A stretch of DNA of 64,000 bases from NCBI GenBank assembly GCA_014155875.1, contig JACEFZ010027761.1, positions 484,001 through 548,000 on the forward strand, written 5' to 3'. This document shows positions 32,413 to 42,302 of the stretch, one piece after another. Each line of letters starts with the position of its first letter. Position 1 is the stretch's first letter. The translations under genes were made by a program, and so were the position numbers. This DNA comes from Cepaea nemoralis (lineage: Eukaryota; Mollusca; Gastropoda; Stylommatophora; Helicidae). The notes under the pieces are model-generated. The model ran no database searches, was not told where the DNA came from, and saw only the letters and a list, made by a program, of their open reading frames with translations.

Positions 32413-33367
32413 AATCTCATGGTACAACAACAAATAATGGTACAACAACAACAACAACAACTCATTCTACAAAAAAACAACAACAACAACAACTCATGGT
32501 ACAACAGCAACAACTCATGGTACAACAGCAGCAGCATCAACAACAACAACAACAACTCATGGTACAACAACAACTCATGCTACAACAACAACAACACCTC
32601 ATGGTACAACAGCAGAATCAGCAGCAGCAGCAACAACAACTCATGGTACAACAGCAGTATCAGCAGCAGCAACAACAACAACTCATGGTACAACAACAAC
32701 AACAAAAACTCATGGTACAACAGCAGTATCAGCAGCAACAACAACAACTCATGGTGCAACAACAACAACACCTCATGGTACAACAGCAGAATCAGCAGCA
32801 GCAGCAACAACAACAACAACAACTCATGGTACAACAACAACAACTCATGGTACAACAGCAGTATCAGCAGCAGCAACAACAACAACTCATGGTACAACAA
32901 CAACAACAACAACTCATATTACAACAGCAGTATCAGAAGCAGAAACAACAACAACTCAAGGTACAACAACAACAACAACTCGTGGTACAACAGCAGTATC
33001 AGCAGCAGCAACAACAACAACAACTCCTCATGGAACAACAACAACAACTCATGGTACAACAGCAGTATCAGCAGCAGCAACAACAACAACTCATGTTACA
33101 ACAACAACAACAACTTATGGTACAACAGCAGTATCAGCAGCAGCAACAACAACTCATGGTACAACGACAACAACAACCCATGGTACAACAGCAGTATCAG
33201 CAGTAGTATCAGCAGCAACAACAACAACAACTCATAGTACAACAACAATAACAACACTACACGGTACGAAAACAACAACTCATGGTACAACAACAACTCA
33301 TGGTACAACAACGACAAGAACACATGGTACAAAAACAAAAACTCATTGTACAACAACAACTCATGGT

Positions 33368-33406
<39 letters not shown>

Positions 33407-33815
33407 CACAGTACAAAATAAGTACAACAACAACAACTCATGGTACAACAACGACAAGAACACATGGTACAAAAAACAACTCATGGTACAACAACGACAA
33501 GAACACATGGTACAAAAAACAACTCATGGTACACCAACAACAAGAACACATGGTACAAAAACAAGAACAACAACTCATGATACAACAACAAAAACAACAA
33601 CTCATGGTACAACAACAACAACTCATGGTACAACAACGACAAGAACACATGGTACAAAAAAACAACTCATGGTACACCAACAACAAGAACACATGGTACA
33701 AAAACAAGAACAACAACTCATGATACAACAACAACAACAACACTACACGGTACAAAAACAACAACTCATGGTACAACATCAACAACTCACGGTAAAACAA
33801 CAACAACTCATGTTA
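32413..33815. repeat. CAA/CAG-rich minisatellite grown from a SINE A-tail
   Basis: About 1.4 kb of ACTCATGGTACAACAACAAC-type units, some with GCAGTATCAGCAGCAG. It is open in several frames; the longest plus frame (32322-33206) is glutamine-rich with LMVQQQ repeats. I do not call a gene: it starts inside the SINE and other frames are open equally far. Confidence 0.9.
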
Positions 33816-33865
33816 TAATTCTAAACAATAACAATGAAGATGAAACCAGATGGTAAATTCTTCAC

Positions 33866-34087
33866 CTGCAATGACAGTCGCGCACTTAATATACTAACAT
33901 TGCAGTTGACTTCTTCCATTTCTCTCTCCAGCTTGGATGTGTTGGCGCCCCTGAGATCTGTAGATTGGCGATCCTGGGATGTCAAAGTCTTGTCCAGGCC
34001 TCTCATGCTGATAGTGTCGAAGTCTGTCAGTGGGTAGTAACTGTCGCTGCCTAAAAACACCAGGCGCTTGAGACTCCGCAGAAAGAT
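33866..34087 (-). CDS. Nicotinic acetylcholine receptor-type subunit, intracellular-loop exon
   Basis: This 222-base exon lies between an acceptor (TATTATTTTCAG, 34088-34099) and a donor (CAG|GTGAAG at 33865). It encodes 74 residues starting IFLRSLKRLVFLG, a basic stretch continuous with the post-M3 segment. A variable loop rich in Ser, Thr and Asp follows, then a helix EREMEEVNCNVSILSARLSL leading to M4. Both borders are in phase 0 with their neighbours, so the reading continues cleanly into the M4 exon. The loop is unusually short for the family, as far as these exons show. A 1.4-kb CAA-rich array begins 50 bp beyond its donor. Confidence 0.88.
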
Positions 34088-34139
34088 CTGAAAATAATAG
34101 TAAGTCAGTTAATTACATGTATAAGCAATGACAATGTAT

Positions 34140-34552
34140 AAGCGGGTGGCAAGCATCGTCTGGTTCTTTTCTCCGGGGCACGCCGGTGTGCTGGGGAATG
34201 AACAGGCGGACAGATTGGCTGGCTCTGCAAAACTTGGTGGAGTATTGATGCATGATAAGGCAGACGTGGTTGCGGCCTAGTGGGAGCACATGTACACCTC
34301 GGAGGAGCAAATGGATCACCATGGTCTGGCAAGAATGCGACAGCGAGGAGTGACGAGGGGATCTGGCCGATGCTCGACGCTTAGAGGAAAGGCGAGACGC
34401 ACATATAATCAGATTGCTACTGGTACTATTGGGATTGGAACTCTTCGCTGGCTTCTGGGGATGGAGACAGAGCACTTATGGGAATGCCCCGAATGCTGTG
34501 ATGTCGGTTCCTAAATCAATCAATTAATCAATCAATCAATCAATCAATTACA
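34140..34552 (+). pseudogene. RNase H-bearing LINE 3' end with (AATC)n tail
   Basis: The plus strand reads SPGHAGVLGNEQADRLAG, then after one stop EEQMDHHGLARMRQRG, and ends LGMETEHLWECPECCD with a stop at 34514. The tail is CAATCAATCAATC. It is the same LINE family as 8753-9654 and supplies the C-terminus missing there. Confidence 0.85.
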
Positions 34553-34849
34553 TGTATAAATGTGTATGTGAATGAGCTTGATTTGAATATAATCTTAAGC
34601 TAGTTAATTGAACGTATAATAAAGTATGTTAATGCAGAAGATCTGAAAAGAATCTTAAGTTACGTGTATGTTTAATTTACAAACAAACCGGCCCGCCAAT
34701 TCGCAGTTTATCAGATGGCAGTAACCCTGTATGCACAAACCGTATTCTCACAGAAAAAACAAGACGTGTTTGGATTGACGGGCTAATTTGTGTATAAAGG
34801 ATCCCCGTAATTACACAATATATATTCACGAGTGCTTCATTGGTGGGAG

Positions 34850-34920
34850 ACGTGGCTGAGAGGTGATGGCGTCCGACTCAGCCTCAGAAAGTGCTGAGTG
34901 CCGTTCTTAGCAACGGGGTG
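34850..34920 (+). mobile_element. tRNA-like SINE head
   Basis: GGGAGACGTGGCTGAGAGGT then GATGGCGTCCGACTCAGCC resembles a tRNA-Leu/Ser head with box A. Box B is weak. It directly abuts the satellite array. Confidence 0.5.
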
Positions 34921-35580
34921 GTCATTTTCCCAAGAACTATTGTTACCTAATGACAATGTAATTTTCCCAAGAACTATTGCTACCTAATGACAATGTAATT
35001 TTCCCAAGAACTATTGATACCTAATGACAATGTCATTTTCCCAAGAACTATTGCTACCTAATGACAATATAATTTTCTCAAGAAATATTGCTACCCAAAG
35101 ACAATGTAATTTTCCCAAGAACTATTACTACCTAATGACAATGTAATTTTCCTAAGAACTATTGCTACCTAATGACAATGTAATATTCCCAAGAACTATT
35201 ACTACCTAATGACAATGTAATTTTCCCAAGAACTATTACTACCTAATGACAATGTAATTTTCCCAAGAACTATTGCTACCTAATGGCAATGTAATTTTCC
35301 CAAGAAATATTGCTACCTAATGACAATGTAATTTTCCCAAGAACTATTACTACCTAATGACAATGTAATTTTCCCAAGAACTATTACTACCTAATGACAA
35401 TGTAATTTTCCCGAGAAATATTGCTATCTATGACAATATAATTTTCCCAAGAACTATTACTACCTAATGACAATGTAATTTTCCCAAGAACTATTGCTAC
35501 CTAATGACAATGTAATTTTCCCAAGAACTATTGCTACCTAATGACAATTAAATTTTCTCAAGAACTATTGCTACCTAATG
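34921..35580 (-). repeat. 37-bp satellite array, about 18 copies, inverted
   Basis: This is the same unit as 25971-27130 in reverse (TTTTCCCAAGAACTATTGC then TACCTAATGACAATGTAA). Variants here (ATTACTACC) are not the main ones of the left array, so the arrays evolved separately. Confidence 0.97.
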
Positions 35581-35686
35581 TCTACACACTACTCTTGCGT
35601 AGTGAGATCGGGTAACCGGCATTCTCCTATAAGGGCAAAAAAAAAAAAAAAAAACATCACGTCCCGTATACAAGTTGTAAATGTTA
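35581..35686 (-). repeat. Head sequence of the 37-bp satellite element, right copy
   Basis: Reverse of 25877-25970, including a CACTAC...GTAGTG hairpin (35587-35604), with an extra A-run at 35638-35654. Confidence 0.85.
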
Positions 35687-36083
35687 AAAAATTCCACCGC
35701 AATTGGAAATCACAAAGATTAGGCAATGCAGCCACTGACATGGCAAACGTGACAGAGAAGAAAAATCTTCTCAATAGTAGATAAAGCCAGTTACCTTGGA
35801 TGGAATCTGTTTACAGCAGTGGTTCTCAACCAGTGGGGAATTCCTCCCAAGGCTTCAGGCACAATATCCTGGTTTTCTATTGAGCGTTTTGTTTGGTGAA
35901 GCACAATTTTCTGGCATTCTGGTGTCGTATATTACGTGACAATTCTTTGACGTTTTACTACACTGTAAAATTAATCTACGCACGTAAAGATTATGTACAA
36001 ATATGGAAGAAATGACATTCTGACATATGGTGAAAGGGTGCAAACCTGACCCAAATGCATGCCGAAGTCGGACACACAGACCG
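35687..36083. other. Intron sequence without recognised features
   Basis: No repeat family or protein similarity seen. Confidence 0.45.
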
Positions 36084-36084
36084 T

Positions 36085-36293
36085 TGAGATGCATACCTTG
36101 GTGAGATGCATACCTTGGTGAGATGCATACATTGGTGAGATGCATACCTTGGTGAGATGCATACCTCGGTGAGATGCATACCTTGGTGAGATGCATACCT
36201 TGGTGAGATGCATACCTTGGTGATATGCATACCTTGGTAAGATGCATACCTTGGTGAGATGCATACCTTGGTGAGATGCATACCTTGGTGAGA
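36085..36293. repeat. 17-bp minisatellite, about 12 copies
   Basis: The unit is GATGCATACCTTGGTGA. Because 17 is not a multiple of three, all three minus-strand frames stay open and read the same peptide motif. The long frames 35855-36381 are therefore artefacts. Confidence 0.95.
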
Positions 36294-36299
36294 CATACA

Positions 36300-36545
36300 C
36301 ATTTCGAAAGAGGAACAGAGAAGAGGCACTGTCATCACTTGGAGATAAGAAGTTGGAATCGCGATACGGTAACTTTTTCAATTTTTATGTTGTCCAGTGT
36401 GCCCTCTAATCTCTATTTCTAAGAGAGAATGTTTGTAAATGTGTTCATGTGCTTCCTTAGCCAGCGTCTCCCGTGGAGACGAAGACGAATAAACATTGAT
36501 TTGTGCACACGAGAAGAGATGCATCCTATCTATATTACAAAAATT
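36300..36545. repeat. Dispersed repeat shared with 24460-24620
   Basis: Same order of blocks as the copy at 24460 (ATTTTTATGTTGTCCAGTG, CCTCTAATCTCTATTT, CAGCGTCTCCCGTGG). Confidence 0.5.
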
Positions 36546-36549
36546 CACA

Positions 36550-37068
36550 AAATACGAGGGGGCTTCGAATGATAACCTTAAAATTGTGATATAAATTACA
36601 ATAACCATGCCTTTGTCTTGTAACATGTCAATATTGTTGTTAACAATGTCAAAAGTGTTAGCACGCGACTTCATGCTGCAAAGAACACGGTGACGTCATA
36701 AAGACAGTTTAAAGAAGGCTGCCCCAGTTAGACATGCACCAATGAGGAGCAGAGTTCTCTTATCCGTTAAAAAAAAAAAAAAATAAGTGACGGGGTGAAA
36801 CCTATAGAAATTCAGTCTGCGAATGAAGGTCCAGTATGGTGATGCATGCCTGTTAGTCCAGCAAGTGTATGAGTGAAGTAGGAAGTTTCAAAACGGCATG
36901 ACTTCTGTGACAGACTGTTTACGACCGGTTCAAGCACACCGAGTAGCCACCCCAGAGTGGATTTTTCTACAGGAATCCAAGCATATTATTAGTGATGGAG
37001 GACTTGCATTGAACGCAGTGGTGACTACATCGAACAAGGATACATTTGTTCTGTACTTTTTCAGAATA
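36550..37068 (+). pseudogene. Internally deleted mariner-like element
   Basis: Starts with ACGAGGGGGCTTCGAATGAT, mariner-like terminal text. The plus strand then reads, in pieces, the transposase N-terminus (YGDACLLVQQVYEWSRKF, GMTSVTD, AHRVATPE). It then jumps to the C-terminus (GDYIEQGYICSVLFQNIT). The catalytic middle is deleted. The 3' end is replaced by a C-run. Confidence 0.7.
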
Positions 37069-37070
37069 TA

Positions 37071-37076
37071 ACCCCC

Positions 37077-37108
<32 letters not shown>

Positions 37109-37125
37109 AAAAAAAAATTTAAGAT
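37071..37125. repeat. Poly-C run and A-rich tract
   Basis: About 27 consecutive C then an A-rich tract. This is a likely sequencing or replication trouble spot. Confidence 0.95.
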
Positions 37126-37479
37126 TTTAATTTGAAGTGCCTTCGTGTTTCGGAGAAAACAACATATGACACCCTGAATTCTAACAAAATACTAACAGTA
37201 AATAAAAGTTCCCACCTCTAAACAGTTGCGTTCACACTCATTAATCCGCTCATCCACCTGTAACCCCGTTCACAGTCATACATAATACCGTTCACATCCA
37301 CTATTACATTCCGTTTACATACAAGAATAGCCACTTTCACATAACCATTCACACACTGGGATAACCCTGTCCACGTCCATAGACAATTCTGCTCACATCC
37401 ACTGGTAACCTTGTCCACACCCATAGCTACTCCGGTTCACATCCATAAGTAAATCCGTTCACATCCATTAATAAGTGGC

Positions 37480-37772
37480 TGTCAGCATGGCCGAATGGAT
37501 GAGACCGCTCGATCTTAAATTTCCGGTTTGTTGATGCCGAGGTGGCGGGTTCAACCCCTACACCGGTCAGTTGGATTAAAATGTGACTTCTCGTCCTTAA
37601 CTTGATGACGTAAATTACAAGTCCCTCTGAAGTCGGAGTGGGTTCGTCTGATGCCGAGGGACACTGGTAATAGGGAACGCTAATCCACACGCAAAATTCA
37701 GTCCTTAGCTACTAGAAGTAGTGTGTTTTGACTACGCTTGAGTTCAAATCGTGAAAGCGCAAAAAAACCAAA
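37480..37772 (+). mobile_element. SINE-C, near full length
   Basis: tRNA-like head with box A region GGCCGAATGGATGAG and box B GCGGGTTCAACCCC. Body TCTCGTCCTTAACTTGATG, GAAGTCGGAGTGGGTTCG, AGGGACACTGGTAA; end GACTACGCTTGAGTTCAAAT, then an A-rich tail. It is the best-preserved copy of the family. Confidence 0.88.
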
Positions 37773-37892
37773 AAAAAAACAACAAACCCGACGCCTTCTG
37801 TAAGGGGAATTCAAAGTACGCATGTTACCTTTCCCTGTAGAATCAGCCAGAAATTGGAATATGTAAATATAATGACCTTACTCAAGACTCAC

Positions 37893-38011
37893 CCATCTGA
37901 GAATTTCCGGCACCTTGCCTCTCCTTGGACCACGGTTGTGAATATTGAGAACAAACACCGAGCCTACCAGCGAGAGCGCTGTCCACAGAATGCTGAGGGT
38001 GTAGTACATGC
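37893..38011 (-). CDS. Nicotinic acetylcholine receptor-type subunit, M3 exon
   Basis: The 119-base exon lies between acceptor TTTGTTGCAG (38012-38021) and donor TGG|GTGAGT (37892). It begins with two bases finishing a split codon, so the upstream exon ends in phase 1. It then encodes 39 residues: MYYTLSILWTALSLVGSVFV (M3), LNIHNRGPRRG and VPEILRW. FVLN.H.RGP at the cytoplasmic end of M3 is the nicotinic receptor signature, and the W joins IFLRSL of the next exon. It is separated by a 3.8-kb intron from 33866-34087. The upstream exons (ligand-binding domain, M1, M2) were not recognised up to 64000. Confidence 0.92.
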
Positions 38012-38129
38012 CTGCAACAAACGCATCGAATTAAAATCAAGCAACAGAGACTTGGCATGTTTCACATGTCAGCCCGATATTTGGTTCATTAGTTAGTGCA
38101 AAAATGTTCTGAAACTGGATTTGTAGTGT

Positions 38130-38345
38130 GCTAGGATCCCTCATCGAGGGATAAGTGGCCAGTCTTTCTCTCCCGTAGCGAGCGTGCGTGCAGCTGAGGA
38201 ATCAAGCGATACCATGTTCATCCCCTTGTCAGAGCATCTTCCTAACCAATCCGCTAACTCGCTCACAGTAACGGATCAGCACGGCTACATTCCGAAGGCC
38301 ACAATGGAAAATCTTAACACACAGGAAAGACTACGTAGGACTGAA
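38130..38345 (-). mobile_element. Probable tRNA-derived SINE
   Basis: The minus strand has a head-like block (GAGCGAGTTAGCGGATTGG, then GCTTGATTCC) followed by AGAGAAAGACTGGCCA. The latter also occurs near 58775 and 60005. The plus-strand frame 38184-38453 crosses it and is not supported. Confidence 0.5.
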
Positions 38346-38414
38346 GATAGCCTCAGTGTGTCCATACCAGAAACATACCTGCTAATATATTCCTTTTCTA
38401 TGAAATTTTATAAT

Positions 38415-38490
38415 TTGAATAATGAAGACACAAATAATAGATTGCAGAATTAATTGCCTGGCATATTTCGTGGCATCTCGTCAATCGTAA
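38415..38490. mobile_element. Single arm of the 60-kb hairpin element
   Basis: TTAATTGCCTGGCATATTTC then GTGGCATCTCGTCA matches each arm of the foldback at 60206-60405. Confidence 0.7.
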
Positions 38491-38524
38491 AGACTTTCTG
38501 GGAAAACAATTATATATGGAAGTG

Positions 38525-38695
38525 TACAGGGAAGCGAAAAGCGGAAAGACCATAAGTACCAGTAGATGGATTCAAGATGTGGTAGATCATTAGACATGAC
38601 AGTAACAGAAGCAGGACATCTAGCTAATGATAGAGAACAATTTCGAAAGACGTGGTTGATACACCAGATGGTGATAATAATGATGACACAATACT
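38525..38695 (+). mobile_element. LINE 3' end
   Basis: Reads GRSLDMTVTEAGHLANDREQ then FRKTW, the terminal LINE phrase, with a GATAATAATGATGAC tail. Confidence 0.75.
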
Positions 38696-38974
38696 CCAGT
38701 CTCCGATGTTATAAAAGCGCACTGTGCGATTTCCACCCCCGTCTTATGGAGTTAGCGATAGACCCACACAACTCTAATGCCACTCCGCCCCTAGTGTGAC
38801 GTATATGACGAGGCTTCGTTACATATTCAGACAGAATAAAGCATTATCTACAAATTTAAAGCTGAGTCGTGTCGCAATTTTACTGTCACAATTAATGTAT
38901 AAAATACGGGATTCAGGATTCATACACTAGTGATCTATGTTGCAGCCAGGAGGATAAGTATACATACATCAATT

Positions 38975-39125
38975 GTATATCCTTTGCATGACGTCACAAT
39001 AACATTCAGCCACAATTGGCTGTTTGTGAGTTACTAGGTAAATTGATGCTCAGTAGTTGGCTTTCTAGACCGGAAGTCAACATTTAAGTCCAACTGACGA
39101 GCGCGTGGAACTAACCTACTACCCC
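38975..39125 (-). mobile_element. Diverged SINE-A copy
   Basis: CTGTTTGTGAGTTACTAGGT and the CCTTTGCATGACGTCAC region correspond to the SINE-A tail in reverse; the head is replaced by SINE-C-like text. Confidence 0.55.
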
Positions 39126-39159
39126 GCAGCCAGAAGAGTCTAGGATATGTGATTATATG

Positions 39160-39370
39160 GCGATCAGCACAATAGAATGGATATGAGCGCTCCAACTTAC
39201 ACTTCCGGTGTGCTGCTGGAGTTAAGGACGCAAATTACAAGTCTCTCAGAAGTCGGAGTGGTTCGCCTGTTGGCGAGGGACACTGGTAATTGGAAAAGCT
39301 ACCCTACATGCAAAAATTAGTTCAACGTGGACTACGCTGGAGTTCAAATCAAGAGAAACAAAAAAAAAAA
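39160..39370 (+). mobile_element. SINE-C copy, internally shortened
   Basis: AGAAGTCGGAGTGGTTCGCC, GGACACTGGTAATTGG and GTGGACTACGCTGGAGTTCA match 37480-37770. The TCTCGTCCTTAAC part is missing. The A-rich tail grows into (AAC)n at 39395-39417. Confidence 0.8.
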
Positions 39371-39584
39371 CATAAAAAAAACCAAAAACAAAAACACAAC
39401 AACAACAACAACAACAATGTATTACAAAGCAAAGTAGTGAAAATAGAGAAAAGGATAGAAGAACAAGAAGAAGTAATGAGAAAGGGTTACAGGAGGTAAA
39501 CTCCACGGGCCAGTTATGGAATGAGCACGTCACTGTGAAGTCGCCGTGGGTGGACAGGGGTAGTGAACACAGTTTCACTGTAAC

Positions 39585-39765
39585 GACATACTGGATTCGA
39601 AGTCACCCGCAGTGTTTTGCGTTGATTTTCACAATATTATGAACGTCGGCAGTTTAGAAAGCAATAAAAAAAAAAAAAAATTGCACGTAAAACTGCCTGG
39701 GAAATCACACATAGCCAAACAATGCTGGGGTTGAATGTGGCGTACTGTAAAGGGTATGCAGTTAA
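39585..39765 (+). mobile_element. SINE-A copy nested in a dispersed repeat
   Basis: The tail AGAAAGCAATAAA, CTGGGAAATCAC and CTGTAAAGGGTATGC is visible. Flanking text at 39500-39540 and 39775-39830 is collinear with 55495-55600, which lacks the SINE. Confidence 0.75.
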
Positions 39766-39983
39766 CTTTATGAAGTGGAACGCTCGTCATTTGGACTAAA
39801 CTGCCAACTTTCAATGATTCACATCAAGGATGTGTAATGAAACACGGAAAATAACGGACTGGATAATAAAAGATTTATATTCTCAGGATTGTTGGACAGG
39901 ATCCTGTTATTTGGTATGTCGGGCATTGTATCGTTGATAATTACTTAAATATATTCTATGAGAGGTTGGGATAGGACATAAGG

Positions 39984-39985
<2 letters not shown>

Positions 39986-40048
<63 letters not shown>

Positions 40049-40370
40049 TAGAGAACAGAGAGAGAGAGGGAGAGGGAGAGAGAGATAGAGAGAGAGGGAG
40101 AGAGAGACAGAGAGAGAGGGAGAGGGAGAGAGAGAGAAACAGAGAGAGAGAGGGAGAGGGAGAGAGAGAGGGAGAGAGAGAGAGGGAGAGATAGAGAAAC
40201 AGAGAGAGAGAGGGAGAGGGAGAGAGAGATAGAGATAGAGAGAGAGGGAGAGAGAGAGAGGGAGAGGGAGAGAGAGAGAGAACAGAGAGGGAGAGGGAGA
40301 GAGAGAGAAACAGAGAGAGAGAGAGGGAGAGGGAGAGGGAGAGAGAGAGAAACATGTAGGGATAAAGAAA
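39986..40370. repeat. (GA)n-rich array 1
   Basis: Near-continuous GA with GGGA and ACAG interruptions forming higher-order units. The long Ser/Leu frames here are artefacts. Confidence 0.97.
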
Positions 40371-40573
40371 TACAGCAGATAGACAGAGATACGCAGTGAG
40401 AGACAGGGATATAAAGATACAGAAAGACAGACAGTCAGAGAGAACGAGACAGACAGAGATACACAGAGAAAGAGAGAGAGTCAGAGAAAGACAGACATAC
40501 ATAAAGAGAGACACAGATAGAGAGAGAGTGTGTGAGAGAGAGTGAGAGAGAGAAAGAGAGAGCGAGAGAGAGA

Positions 40574-40618
<45 letters not shown>

Positions 40619-40620
40619 AG
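40371..40620. repeat. GA-rich array 2 with ACAGA text
   Basis: Continuation of the purine-rich array, ending in uninterrupted GA at 40580-40614. Confidence 0.95.
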
Positions 40621-41089
40621 ACAAATGGAGGGACTATTTTACCACGTAATGGTATCTATAAAATGAAAGCTAAGGCTTGAAACACTTATGACCACCTATT
40701 TGCGATTTGCGTATGAAATTATTGATTTAAAAAAAAATACGTGGAAATACATAATCGATAAATGGATAAAACAATTATAGCCTTTCATTCCTTTGGCACT
40801 TGACGCCCTTTCAAAATATGCTTCACCGGAAGAATCTAAACTTTAATAATCCCTAAAGGAAATCCGGGATTTTTTCCAGGTCCATGTTTTTGAGTCATTG
40901 AATCCACCACGGACAGACGGAAGCTCGTGGCAGCTCAAGTATTGTGTGCGTCCTTGATGTCACATCAACCTTCGAGCAAACATGTAGGGGGGATACGTGT
41001 GACGACAATACTGGTCGATGCAATCCCAAGAAGAATAAATCAATAAATACATACATCTGAAGACTCTTACATGGTTGGATAGACGGTCG
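40621..41089. repeat. Segment repeated at 41625-41855
   Basis: ATGGTATCTATAAAATGAAA, then CACCACGGACAGACGGAAG, then GATGTCACATCAACCTT, in the same order as at 41640-41790. Both copies are followed by a GA array. Confidence 0.85.
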
Positions 41090-41600
<511 letters not shown>

Positions 41601-41624
41601 AGATGTCTTTCAGAGAGGGAAAGG

Positions 41625-41860
41625 GAGGAGATATTTTAACAGGTAATGCTATCTATAAAATGAAAGATATTGACATTTTTAATCCACCACGGACAGACGG
41701 AAGTCCATGGCAGCTCGAGTATTGTGCGAGTCTTGATGTCACATCAACCTTAGAGCAGACATGTTGGGATGCGAGTGACGACAATACTGATCAATGTAAT
41801 CACAGGAAGAATAAATGAATAAATACATAAATCGGAAGACTTTTACATGGTTGGATTGAA
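41625..41860. repeat. Second copy of the 40630-41070 segment
   Basis: Collinear copy with small changes. Together with the GA arrays and LINE ends this forms repeated blocks of about 0.8 kb. Confidence 0.85.
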
Positions 41861-41884
41861 TGAAAGGGGGGAGGGGGTTGCGGG

Positions 41885-42002
41885 AGGGGAGTGAGAGAGA
41901 GAGAAAGAGAGAGATTGAGAGATAGAAAGAGTCAGTGAGAGAAAGACAGAAGAGACAGCGTGAGAAAGAGAAAGGGAGTCAGCGCGGCAGAGTAAGAGAC
42001 AG

Positions 42003-42065
<63 letters not shown>

Positions 42066-42211
42066 AGAGACAGCGAGAAAAAGAGTAGAGAGAGAGAGAG
42101 AGAGAGAAAGAAAACGACAGCGAAAGAAAGAGTAAGAGAGAAAGAGAGAGAGAGTAAAGCAGTGAGAGAAAGACAGAGATTGTGAGAGAAAGAGAGACAG
42201 CAAGAGAAGGA

Positions 42212-42280
<69 letters not shown>
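41885..42280. repeat. (GA)n-rich array 4
   Basis: GA with AAAG, ACAG and CAGCG interruptions; pure GA at 42213-42278. Confidence 0.97.
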
Positions 42281-42281
<1 letters not shown>

Positions 42282-42302
42282 GATGAGATATTTTAACATG
42301 TA

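Noticed and set aside
32322..33237. Long glutamine- or asparagine-rich open frames of nearly 300 codons
   Set aside because: They begin inside a SINE, lie in a simple repeat and are open in more than one frame, so they are repeat translation and not a gene.
25971..35580. Regularly spaced 37-bp repeats resembling a CRISPR array
   Set aside because: Units are contiguous with no unique spacers, the context is a eukaryotic intron, and there are no cas genes.
35855..36381. Three overlapping minus-strand frames with the same MHLTKVCISPRYASHQ motif
   Set aside because: A 17-bp repeat reads the same peptide in all frames; no coding constraint is implied.
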